Assembly (NCBI RefSeq): GCF_947498515.1
Contig: NZ_CANMKO010000010.1
Coordinates: forward strand, 1-64,000
DNA from: an uncultured Pelagimonas sp.
GTDB taxonomy: Bacteria; Pseudomonadota; Alphaproteobacteria; Rhodobacterales; Rhodobacteraceae
DNA: 64,000 nucleotides
Direction of reading: 5' to 3'
Positions 35,176 to 42,792 of this stretch are shown here, piece after piece. Made by a program: the position numbers and the translations under genes. The first letter of the stretch is position 1; the number at the start of each line of letters is the position of its first letter. The notes under the pieces were generated by a model. That model saw only the letters and a program-made list of their open reading frames with translations, made no database searches and was not told the DNA's origin.

Positions 35176-36066
35176 ATGAGTCATATCACCTTAAAGCAGC
35201 TTCGCTATTTTCAGGCCCTCGCCCATCACGGCCACTTTGGTCAGGCGGCCGCGGCTAGCGCCATTTCCCAACCCGCACTTTCCGTTCAAATCAAAGAGCT
35301 TGAGCATCGTCTTGGCGGTCCGTTGTTCGAACGGGAACCGCGCCGGGTGCATTTGACCCATTTGGGGGCCGAGCTGTTGGATCGTGCGCGCGACATCCTC
35401 AAATCGGTGGATGATCTCGAAAACCTCGCCCGCGCTGCCCAGACCCAATTGCAAGGGCGGTTGCGGATCGGGATCATCCCGACAATCGCGCCCTATTTGC
35501 TTCCGTCCATCCTAACCGATCTGACTGCGGCCTACCCACAGGCCGATATTCATATCCGCGAAACGATGACCCCAACCCTGATCCAAGAGCTTTCGGATGG
35601 GGTGATTGATACCGCCATTCTTGCCCTGCCGATCTCTGAACCTTGGCTATCTGAACATCCGCTTTTCGAGGAAAACTTTGTTCTGGTGCGCCCGATGGCC
35701 GAGGCTGGCAACCCTGTGCCTGACCCGTCTGATTTGCAAAAAATGCGGTTGTTGCTGCTCGAAGAGGGGCATTGTTTTCGCGATCAGGCCCTGTCTTTTT
35801 GCCATATCCCCGCCACCGCCCGCGCCAAAACGCTTGACGGGACCACGCTATCGACCTTGGTGCGGATGGTGGATGCCGGGTTTGGGGTCACGTTGATCCC
35901 GCAAATGGCAATCGCATCGGAAACGCAATCGGCCAATGTCTCGGTCGCCCATTTCCAAGACCCACAGCCGAGCCGCACAATCGGAATGGTCTGGCGGCAA
36001 AACAGCCCGCTCACCGCCCATTTTGAAGCGATGGCCGCCCTGATCAAAACCGCGACACAACCCTAG
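35176..36066 (+). CDS. oxyR: hydrogen-peroxide-sensing LysR regulator OxyR
   Basis: This 296-residue LysR-type protein has an N-terminal winged helix (ITLKQLRYFQALAHHGHFGQ through ISQPALSVQIKELEHRLG) and the OxyR redox pair Cys200 and Cys209 in GHCFRDQALSFC, matching Cys199/Cys208 of E. coli OxyR. It is divergent from katG and should activate it on peroxide exposure. The ATG at 35176 has no upstream ribosome site, and a -10-like TAATTA lies just before it. The sequence opening MSHITLKQLRYF fits the family start. Confidence 0.94.
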   Translation: MSHITLKQLRYFQALAHHGHFGQAAAASAISQPALSVQIKELEHRLGGPLFEREPRRVHLTHLGAELLDRARDILKSVDDLENLARAAQTQLQGRLRIGIIPTIAPYLLPSILTDLTAAYPQADIHIRETMTPTLIQELSDGVIDTAILALPISEPWLSEHPLFEENFVLVRPMAEAGNPVPDPSDLQKMRLLLLEEGHCFRDQALSFCHIPATARAKTLDGTTLSTLVRMVDAGFGVTLIPQMAIASETQSANVSVAHFQDPQPSRTIGMVWRQNSPLTAHFEAMAALIKTATQP

Positions 36067-36087
36067 CCGCCCTTGCAATACCTACCC

Positions 36088-36120
36088 ATTTGGGCAAGAA
36101 AACCGATAGTTTGACCAAAT
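36088..36120. promoter_or_regulatory. inverted repeat upstream of the PcaQ-like gene
   Basis: ATTTGGGCAA (36088-36097) and TTGACCAAAT (36111-36120) are inverted copies (9 of 10 match) separated by 13 bp and end 23 bp before ATG 36144. This is a typical LysR autoregulatory layout. It does not match the known ATAACC-N4-GGTTA PcaQ box. Confidence 0.5.
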
Positions 36121-36143
36121 CTCTTGTCAAAACGGGTATCCAA

Positions 36144-37061
36144 ATGGATCGTCGCATCAAAATCAGGCATATCCAAAGCTTTGTCGAAATTGCCCGTGAG
36201 GGCAGTTTGAAACGTGCGGCCGAAAAGCTTTACCTAACCCAACCGGCCATTTCCAAAACCCTCAAAGAGCTTGAGGACATTTTGGGCGCTCCGCTCATGC
36301 TACGCAATCGCTCAGGCGTCTCGCTCACCGATCAGGGCGAGGTGTTTTTGCATTTCGCACAGATGTCTTTGGCCAGTCTGCAACAAGGGCTTCAGGGGAT
36401 TGAGCAGATCGGCAAAGACGCTAGCCAAAGAATCCGCGTCGGCAGCCTACCTAGCGTCGCGGCGTCGCTGATGCCTTCCGTCGTAGAAGAGTTCAGCAAG
36501 CTTGCGCCACGTGCCACGTTATCGATGGTGGATGGGCCGCATCACTATCTGGTTGACCGGTTGCGCCTTGGCGACCTTGACCTTGTCATCGGGCGTTTGG
36601 GGGCCCCGGATACGATGCAAGGCATTAGCTTTACGCAACTTTATACCGAACAGGTCGAATTTGTGGTACGCACCGGGCACCCGTTGGCCAAGGACCCGGA
36701 TTTACAGCGCATCGGCGACTGGCAAGTGCTTTTCCCCCCTGCGGGATCGGCGATCCAGCCGCTGGTTGAACGGTTTTTAATTGCCAATGGTGTCGGTGAT
36801 TTGCCCAACCGGATCGAAACCGTTTCGGGGGCCTTTGGCCGGGTCTACACCCGCAACACAGACGCGGTTTGGGTCATTTCCAGCGGCGTTGTGGCGCGCG
36901 AATTGGCTGACGGTATCCTTGTCAAATTGCCCTTTGATACCGGCCTGACACAGGGGCCAGTGGGGCTCATGGCGCGCCCTGAGACAACCGACACCCCCGT
37001 GACACAATTGTTCCGACTCGCCATACGCAACGTTTTGGAAAACCAACACATCATCCCCTAG
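36144..37061 (+). CDS. pcaQ: LysR regulator, PcaQ-like
   Basis: This 305-residue protein opens MDRRIKIRHIQSFVEIAREG and continues SLKRAAEKLYLTQPAISKT, the signature of PcaQ, the activator of protocatechuate (pca) genes in Alphaproteobacteria. The C-terminal effector domain (about 95-300) is complete. No pca gene lies beside it, so it is an orphan here and its target is uncertain. The ATG at 36144 was chosen by family alignment; an ORF extension to 36090 would run through an inverted repeat that looks like its operator. Confidence 0.82.
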   Translation: MDRRIKIRHIQSFVEIAREGSLKRAAEKLYLTQPAISKTLKELEDILGAPLMLRNRSGVSLTDQGEVFLHFAQMSLASLQQGLQGIEQIGKDASQRIRVGSLPSVAASLMPSVVEEFSKLAPRATLSMVDGPHHYLVDRLRLGDLDLVIGRLGAPDTMQGISFTQLYTEQVEFVVRTGHPLAKDPDLQRIGDWQVLFPPAGSAIQPLVERFLIANGVGDLPNRIETVSGAFGRVYTRNTDAVWVISSGVVARELADGILVKLPFDTGLTQGPVGLMARPETTDTPVTQLFRLAIRNVLENQHIIP

Positions 37062-37145
37062 GCGGAAAAGCTCTGCGAAGTTTCAGAGACATTGAAAACA
37101 TTGGGGCCACCTCTTAGCTTCGCCTTAGGATCAAAGGAGCCACCT

Positions 37146-37553
37146 ATGCCGTTCTTCTCCCCCCTCCCGCGTCGATATGGCCCAAGTATCGCTTTGGCGT
37201 CGCTACTCGCAGTCAGCGCATCCTTGGCAACGGCTCAAACGCCGCCGTCCGTGTCGGCTGACAATGGTCAGATCACGATATCTGGCTCCGAGTTACTGAC
37301 CAATAGCTGTTGGAGCTCATCCGGCTTGAAAGCCGGGGCACCGGCCGGGCAAATTGTTCCGGAAAACGCCCAGGCGGTGCAGCTGACCCTGACCAACAAC
37401 GGCGGCGATATATGCGCGATGGTGGTGACGCCGGCCGCTTATTCTCTCACGCTGAACAAAGATGAAAGCCGCCCCTTTGTGATTTTCTATCGCAGTATCA
37501 TTGGCCGAAATGACGGCGTTACCAGCACCATTTTCTCCCCCACTGAACGCTAA
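37146..37553 (+). CDS. hypothetical secreted protein, 135 residues
   Basis: I do not recognise this family. The protein has a clear signal peptide (about residues 1-32, basic start, then IALASLLAVSASLATAQ), and the mature part is a small domain of about 100 residues with two cysteines (SCWSSSG and GDICAMVV) that could form a disulfide. The ATG at 37146 is supported by AAAGGAG; an in-frame upstream start at 37092 would spoil the signal peptide. It is probably periplasmic. A double hairpin separates it from the DUF1045 gene. Confidence 0.7.
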   Translation: MPFFSPLPRRYGPSIALASLLAVSASLATAQTPPSVSADNGQITISGSELLTNSCWSSSGLKAGAPAGQIVPENAQAVQLTLTNNGGDICAMVVTPAAYSLTLNKDESRPFVIFYRSIIGRNDGVTSTIFSPTER

Positions 37554-37568
37554 GAGCCCTTGGTCACA

Positions 37569-37607
37569 CGGCCTTTTCCTGTCACATAGCTGTGCCACAA
37601 AAGGCCG
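37569..37607 (+). other. nested hairpin between two genes
   Basis: CGGCCTTTT (37569-37577) pairs perfectly with AAAAGGCCG (37599-37607), and CACA/TGTG form an inner stem around TAGC. It lies in the 78-bp gap before the DUF1045 gene and is a candidate terminator or leader structure. Confidence 0.5.
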
Positions 37608-37631
37608 AACAACGCCCGAGGGGGCACAACC

Positions 37632-38333
37632 ATGTCTGATTACACACGTTTTGCGGTCTATTATTTACCGCCTTTGGGGCCCTTGACCGAGTTTGGCGCG
37701 CAATGGTTGGGCTGGAATATCGACACCGGCTCCGCCGTCGCTCACTTCGACATCCCCGACCTCGACGTCTTTACGCAAACGCCGCGCAAATACGGCTTTC
37801 ACGGCACTCTGAAGCCGCCCTTTCGCCTCGCCGATGGGATGACATTGGACGGGTTGCGCCATGCTGTTGCCACATTAGCCAAGACCCAACCAGCGGTGCA
37901 AATTGACGGACTCACCCCTATAAAACTTGGGCGTTTCTGGGCCTTGGCACCGGTTGGCGACACTGCCGATCTTGCCCATCTAGCCACACGAATTGTCCAG
38001 GATTTGGATGGGTTTCGCGCCCCGTCGACACCAGAAGACCTCGAACGGCGCAGAAAAGCCAACCTAACCCTCGAGCAAGTCGCCCATCTGCAAAAGTGGG
38101 GCTACCCCTATGTGCTCGACCAGTTCAAATTTCACCTGACCCTGACCGGGAAATTATCAAAACCGCAGTCACGCCTTGCCGAGGCGGCCTTGGCCGACAC
38201 CTTGCCGTCACTGCCTCAGCCCTATCCGATCAACACGATTGCCTTGGTTGGCGAACGCAGCGATGGTCAGTTTGAAACCCTGCATCGCTACGATCTAACC
38301 GGCCAAAACAATGGCGCAAAAAGCTCAGTTTAA
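37632..38333 (+). CDS. DUF1045 family 2H phosphoesterase-like protein
   Basis: This 233-residue cytoplasmic protein has two HxT motifs, His57/Thr59 (KYGFHGTLKPPF) and His168/Thr170 (FKFHLTLTG), the hallmark of the 2H phosphoesterase fold. DUF1045 proteins are often found with phosphonate C-P lyase genes and have been annotated as phosphonate-metabolism proteins, but no phn gene is visible here. The substrate is likely a cyclic phosphodiester or similar. Its end overlaps the convergent gene by 9 nt. Confidence 0.85.
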   Translation: MSDYTRFAVYYLPPLGPLTEFGAQWLGWNIDTGSAVAHFDIPDLDVFTQTPRKYGFHGTLKPPFRLADGMTLDGLRHAVATLAKTQPAVQIDGLTPIKLGRFWALAPVGDTADLAHLATRIVQDLDGFRAPSTPEDLERRRKANLTLEQVAHLQKWGYPYVLDQFKFHLTLTGKLSKPQSRLAEAALADTLPSLPQPYPINTIALVGERSDGQFETLHRYDLTGQNNGAKSSV

Positions 38334-38861
38334 CCGCCAAGTCATCGATTTTTTGGCAGCACTTGGTTTGGCATTACCCACGCTCAACTGCGTCGATGCA
38401 TCGGGCTGCACCGCCATTAATCGCGCAAGCTCCGCCAAACTGTTCAAGAGCGCGCTGGTGTCATTGCCTTCACAGAGCAACAACGCGTTGGCGTGGCTCA
38501 CACTTCTGCGCCCTTCACGACAAGCGGTCAAACTGCCCATCAACAAACGCTCGTCATCGCAAAGGTACTGCGAACAATTGGCGCAATCGGGATTGGTAAA
38601 GTGAAACCCGGATTTGCGGGCACGTCGCAAGGCGTCGATAACCCCAACGATGGCGTGGAAAACCTCGCCCGCGTCGCGATGGGCAAAACTCCCCCGCACC
38701 ACGGTTAAACCCAGCGTCCATCCCTGACTTGCCGGGTTGGCAAAGGTCTGAAACACCAAACGCATCGCTTTGAGGACATCCCGATCGTCCCCATCCAGCC
38801 CGGCATCGCTTACGCGAATATAGGCTCGGCCCCGCCCTTGCGGTGATTTTCTGACGCTCAT
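38325..38861 (-). CDS. hypothetical protein with Cys cluster
   Basis: This 178-residue protein is unrecognised. A cysteine cluster (NPDCANCSQYLCDDERLL, about 92-109) contains a CxxC that might bind a metal or zinc. There is no signal peptide or membrane segment. The start is the ATG at 38861 and its 3' end overlaps the DUF1045 gene by 9 nt. A 20-bp palindrome at 39010-39029 and a long inverted repeat at 38906-38970 lie in its upstream region, suggesting specific regulation. Confidence 0.65.
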   Translation of the reverse strand: MSVRKSPQGRGRAYIRVSDAGLDGDDRDVLKAMRLVFQTFANPASQGWTLGLTVVRGSFAHRDAGEVFHAIVGVIDALRRARKSGFHFTNPDCANCSQYLCDDERLLMGSLTACREGRRSVSHANALLLCEGNDTSALLNSLAELARLMAVQPDASTQLSVGNAKPSAAKKSMTWRLN

Positions 38862-38905
38862 TTGTCGTCATCTCTAAATGTGAACATGTTTGCCCTTACC
38901 ATCGT

Positions 38906-38970
38906 TTTCGGAAAGGCGGCGCGGCCCCGCATTTGCGCGATGCTCGCTTGCCACGCAGGCCTTTCCGAAA
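38906..38970. repeat. 12-bp perfect inverted repeat with a 41-nt loop
   Basis: TTTCGGAAAGGC (38906-38917) and GCCTTTCCGAAA (38959-38970) are perfect inverted copies in the 202-bp gap 38862-39063. The loop is GC-rich and could fold further. It may be a structured leader or small RNA on either strand. Overlapping short ORFs here look like chance. Confidence 0.6.
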
Positions 38971-39009
38971 GCTCTTTGTTTCGAAATGGCTGGCGCGGGG
39001 CACTGGCTC

Positions 39010-39029
39010 TGTCAGATACATATCTGACA
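39010..39029. promoter_or_regulatory. 20-bp palindrome, likely operator
   Basis: TGTCAGATA-CA-TATCTGACA has perfect 9-bp arms around a 2-bp centre. On the minus strand it overlaps the expected -10 region downstream of TTGCAA, so it would control the 178-residue gene. Confidence 0.6.
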
Positions 39030-39063
39030 AAAACCATTAGGTATTGCAAGTCTGATTTTCACC

Positions 39064-40134
39064 TTAGCCGGAAATAGCAACCAGATGGTTGTCAAAGGCG
39101 AGTTCCGGGATCTGCCCCATGCGCCGTTCATCTAAAAACAGCTCTCCCTGCCCCGTCGTTGTGACCACATGGCCATCACGGGTTGAAACGCCGCAAACAT
39201 CGGATTGAAGATGACTTGCCAGAGGCTCCAAACTATCCGCATCCAGCTCAACCACCACGCCACCGCGCGGCGATGTCACGGCAATACGCGTGCCACCTCT
39301 TACAAAACTGACACTTCCGACATAGGCGTGCATGTTGCGCCAGATCGCGTTTTCAGGTGCAATAACAGGACCCTGACCGGCGCTATACGTTCCAACTAAC
39401 GGAGGCGTTGTGTGGATGTCACGTTGCCATTGCATCCCAAACGCCACCCGTCCATCCGCGCGCACATCCAAATGACGGATGGAATTGCGGCGCAAGGCGA
39501 CCGGCGGCTCGGCAATATCCAAAACCGTTCCATCCAGTCCAATCAGGCTTAGATTTGGGCGCATTGTTGGAATGTTAAGCTTGGCCCGGCCACTATCGGG
39601 GTGGGTGTCGATGCCGCCATTGGCGACAATCAAAGCCTGTCCATCCGGCATAAGCGAAAGCTCATGCGGGCCAACCCCGCCCGAGTCAAATTCGCCAATA
39701 CGGCGATAGCTGCGCTTGGTATCCCAAACGCCAATCACACCGCGTCCGGCCTCAAAATCGTTTTCCGTTGTGAACAACACCGACCCATCGGCGCTAAATG
39801 CCCCATGTCCGTAAAAATGCCGCCCCTCAGGGGCCTGCATTTGGGCGCTGATCTCTCCGCTTCGGCAATCAATCACCAGCGCATAGGTGCCGGGGCGTCG
39901 CGCAAATCCAACGGCTTCGGGCCGGGTAGGATGCGCCGCGGCGGCGTGCCCTCGGCTTGGCAAAGGCAAACGAAACAGCTCGCCCAAGTGATCCGACAGC
40001 CCGACCAAAACAAAATCACCCGACGAGGTTTTTGCGGCGGTCACAAACCCCGGCGACCCGACATCGGCCCAGCTTGGGGCCGGTAACAAACTGGCCGAGA
40101 CCAGACCAGCCAAAAATCCACGCCGGTTGGTCAT
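39064..40134 (-). CDS. DUF1513 family protein
   Basis: This 356-residue protein has a twin-arginine-like signal (MTNRRGFLAGLVSASLL, cleavage near residue 23) and the beta-propeller-like DUF1513 body (for example HGAFSADGSVLFTTENDFEAG and GVGPHELSLMPDGQALIVAN). DUF1513 proteins occur beside imelysins and di-heme proteins in iron-related clusters; the activity is unknown. The ATG at 40134 lies 1 nt after the imelysin stop, so translation is coupled; a longer ORF to 40188 would overlap that gene. It ends the four-gene minus-strand cluster. Confidence 0.85.
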   Translation of the reverse strand: MTNRRGFLAGLVSASLLPAPSWADVGSPGFVTAAKTSSGDFVLVGLSDHLGELFRLPLPSRGHAAAAHPTRPEAVGFARRPGTYALVIDCRSGEISAQMQAPEGRHFYGHGAFSADGSVLFTTENDFEAGRGVIGVWDTKRSYRRIGEFDSGGVGPHELSLMPDGQALIVANGGIDTHPDSGRAKLNIPTMRPNLSLIGLDGTVLDIAEPPVALRRNSIRHLDVRADGRVAFGMQWQRDIHTTPPLVGTYSAGQGPVIAPENAIWRNMHAYVGSVSFVRGGTRIAVTSPRGGVVVELDADSLEPLASHLQSDVCGVSTRDGHVVTTTGQGELFLDERRMGQIPELAFDNHLVAISG

Positions 40135-40135
40135 A

Positions 40136-41164
40136 TCAATCCCCGTCGAGCGCGTTAAACCCGGTCCCCACCCCAAGGGCAGGCCCAAGTTCGGCCAACA
40201 TCAAATCCCGAACTTCCGCGATTTGGATTTGCAAGATTTCAACGCGCAAGCGTCCTTGAATATCGCTCACACTCGCAAAAACCGGGTCGTTCAGCGCGTC
40301 GATCAAAACATGCACCTGATCATAGGCGGCCCCGATCCGTGTGCGCAGTGCTGGGTTCACCTGCGCCAAGATCATCGCCAATTCCTGTGTGCCCTCAACC
40401 GACATCTCGACCTGTCGCAAGGACCGTTCCGAGCGCCTCAGCTCGGACCGTTTCGGGCGTGGACGATCAAAGGTTCCCAAAGGGCGGCCAAGTCGCGTGT
40501 CGATGGTAAACTGCAACCCCGTTGTTGCCGCTTTGAACAATTCCTGAACGGATTCGGGCGGGGTATGATACACCCGCCCCGCGCCCGGATTGGTAAGCTC
40601 ATCCCCGAAATCTTCCTGCCAATCCGCCGCGATAGCTTGGGCATTGGCGGCGATATCCGTGGCAACGGCGGCAATCACCGCGCACCGTCGCGCGCCCGTT
40701 CCGACATCCATAACCGGTTGGTCAAAAAGTAAAAACTCCATTGCATATAAACCGCGACCGGCGATTGAGACCTCGCGAATCGCCGCTTCGCTCAAATCGG
40801 CATCCGATTGCAACAGCCCGGTCAACACCTTGGGGGTTTTGCCACGCCCATCGGGCCAAAACGCCAGCGCAAAAGCCCGATCATCATGTTCGGTAGGTCC
40901 AAATCGCAGATGGCTGATCGCGGTCCAATCATCCATGGCCTGATGAAATCCGGCCTCTAACCCCGCCTGCGCAGTGGTGCAATCATCCTGTGCCGTCTCG
41001 GCCAACGCGGTGGCAGATTGGGCAAAGGCTTGGGTTCTCGGCAGGATATGTTCGCTCACCGATTGCGCGATCAAAGGCGTCACCACCTCTGGCCCCGGCC
41101 CATCCGCCCACACCGGGTGCGCCCCCAGAACAGCAGTCAAAACAAAAGGAAGGATGCGGTTCAT
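40136..41164 (-). CDS. imelysin family protein (second copy)
   Basis: This 342-residue protein has a signal peptide (about 1-20, ending VWA) and an imelysin domain. The family core appears as GRGLYAMEFLLFD (about 140-152), where the usual GxHxxE reads G-x-x-A-M-E, so the His is not conserved. Imelysins are periplasmic, iron-regulated proteins related to EfeO. The start ATG at 41164 overlaps the di-heme gene stop by 1 nt (TGATG). It is a divergent paralogue of the imelysin at 42793-44055. Confidence 0.82.
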   Translation of the reverse strand: MNRILPFVLTAVLGAHPVWADGPGPEVVTPLIAQSVSEHILPRTQAFAQSATALAETAQDDCTTAQAGLEAGFHQAMDDWTAISHLRFGPTEHDDRAFALAFWPDGRGKTPKVLTGLLQSDADLSEAAIREVSIAGRGLYAMEFLLFDQPVMDVGTGARRCAVIAAVATDIAANAQAIAADWQEDFGDELTNPGAGRVYHTPPESVQELFKAATTGLQFTIDTRLGRPLGTFDRPRPKRSELRRSERSLRQVEMSVEGTQELAMILAQVNPALRTRIGAAYDQVHVLIDALNDPVFASVSDIQGRLRVEILQIQIAEVRDLMLAELGPALGVGTGFNALDGD

Positions 41165-42735
41165 CACAGGCTCTCCAGAAAAGCGATTAGCGCGGCGCGG
41201 TCCGGGCTAGGCATCTCGGCAAAAGCGTCGCGCGCGGCCTGACCTTCTCCGCCATGCCACAAGACAGCCTCTAACAGGCTCCGCGCCCGCCCGTCATGTA
41301 GAAAATAGCTATGTCCGCTGACTTGTTTGGTCAACCCGATCCCCCAAAGCGGCGGCGTGCGCCATTCGCGCCCATTGGCCACCGCTTCGGGTCGGTTATC
41401 CGCCAAACCGTCGCCCATGTCGTGCAAAAGCATATCCGTATAGGGCCAGATCAGCTGAAAACTCTGCTCGGGGCGATCCTCTAGGCGATGGGTGACAAAT
41501 TTCGGGCGGTGACAGGCCGGGCACCCCGCCGCGTAAAACATCTCTTTGCCGCGCAACACCTGTGGGTCATTTACATTCCGCCGCGCCGGAACGGCGAGGT
41601 TGCGACTGTAAAACGTGACCAAATCCATGCCGGTCTGATCAACTTCAAACCCGTCCCTTTCCACATCCTCGCCATGCGGGGCATTGCGGCACTCGGATTG
41701 TGCGGCGGTGCAATCGCCGCTTTCGGCCGGAAACAGCGGCGTGGAAATTCCGATATCACCCGAAAACGCCGCCGCCGATTGTTCGTGAACCGTGGGCATC
41801 CCGGCCTTGAGGCCAAATCGCCCCAGCATTGGTTGATCAAACTCGCGCGACCACACCACATTAGGCCGCCCCGAAATCCCGTCGCCATCCGCGTCACCGG
41901 GATCAGCAAGGGCAAGAATATCCGCCGCTGGAATCGCCTCTAACAAACCCAACCCAATCATCTGTGGGGCCACGCGCGGGCTAAACATCGCCTCCTCACC
42001 AAAAGCACCATATCCCGGATCGGCCGCGACATAGGTTGGCTTGCGCAGGGTCACCGTGTCATCGGTCAGATAGGCCGCGATCTCTTCATAATGGATCTCG
42101 AGACGGTATTCCGCCATCAACCCGCCCACGGTCGCATCCTGCAATTGTCCGCCATAGTTCGGATGCGGCTGCGTGGGGTGATAACCCTCGATCACGGGCA
42201 CCTCGCCCCCCGGAACCGACACACGCAAAAACATAGAAATTGCGTTGTCATCATTGTCTTCGGGAGGATGCCCACGCCCATCTTTGACATGGCACCGCTG
42301 GCACGCGCGCGCATTGTAAAAAGGCCCCAACCCATCGGAGGCCTTGGTCGAGGACGGCGAGGAAACCCAGATTTTTTCAAACAAAGCATCGCCCAAACGG
42401 AAATCCATCTGGCGATCAAATGCCATATTGGCCGAAGGTTGCGAAAACGCATCGCGATTGCGCCTAACCCGCGCCGTCGCCTTACCTGCGCTGCGCTCTT
42501 CAAACCTCTCGGCCTGACTGAAATCAGAGGTAAGTGCCGTCACCGCCGCAATGCGTTTGGCCTCGCTCTCACTACGCGCAACCACCGCCAAATGTGGGTC
42601 ACGCGCCAACACGCCCCCATCACCAGCAGGCTCTCCAGCCACTTGCGCGCTTGTCGCAAAAACAAAAAGACCCGCAGCAAGAGTGCGCGGGAAAACATCG
42701 GGGATACCTGTCATCGACTTCATTCCAATATCCAT
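41164..42735 (-). CDS. di-heme oxidoreductase (DUF1111, cytochrome c family)
   Basis: This 523-residue secreted protein has two CxxCH heme sites (CQRCH, about residue 145, and CPACH, about 410), a signal peptide and the DUF1111/thiol-oxidoreductase-like sequence (DGLGPFYNARAC, GRFGLKAGMPTVHEQSAAAF). It belongs to the MauG-like di-heme peroxidase superfamily. Several start codons are possible (42735, 42723, 42714); the last gives the most compact signal peptide. In this cluster it sits between two imelysins, so a redox role in periplasmic iron uptake is likely but not proven. Confidence 0.87.
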   Translation of the reverse strand: MDIGMKSMTGIPDVFPRTLAAGLFVFATSAQVAGEPAGDGGVLARDPHLAVVARSESEAKRIAAVTALTSDFSQAERFEERSAGKATARVRRNRDAFSQPSANMAFDRQMDFRLGDALFEKIWVSSPSSTKASDGLGPFYNARACQRCHVKDGRGHPPEDNDDNAISMFLRVSVPGGEVPVIEGYHPTQPHPNYGGQLQDATVGGLMAEYRLEIHYEEIAAYLTDDTVTLRKPTYVAADPGYGAFGEEAMFSPRVAPQMIGLGLLEAIPAADILALADPGDADGDGISGRPNVVWSREFDQPMLGRFGLKAGMPTVHEQSAAAFSGDIGISTPLFPAESGDCTAAQSECRNAPHGEDVERDGFEVDQTGMDLVTFYSRNLAVPARRNVNDPQVLRGKEMFYAAGCPACHRPKFVTHRLEDRPEQSFQLIWPYTDMLLHDMGDGLADNRPEAVANGREWRTPPLWGIGLTKQVSGHSYFLHDGRARSLLEAVLWHGGEGQAARDAFAEMPSPDRAALIAFLESL

Positions 42736-42792
42736 TTTGGCGCTGTGCTAAATGGGAATTGCCGGGGGTTTCCCCCCCGGCACCGGTGTTAT

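Noticed and set aside
38862-39077. Short + strand ORF of 71 codons in the structured gap
   Set aside because: No ribosome site, no recognisable protein, and it covers the inverted repeat and palindrome, which explain the sequence better as regulatory DNA.
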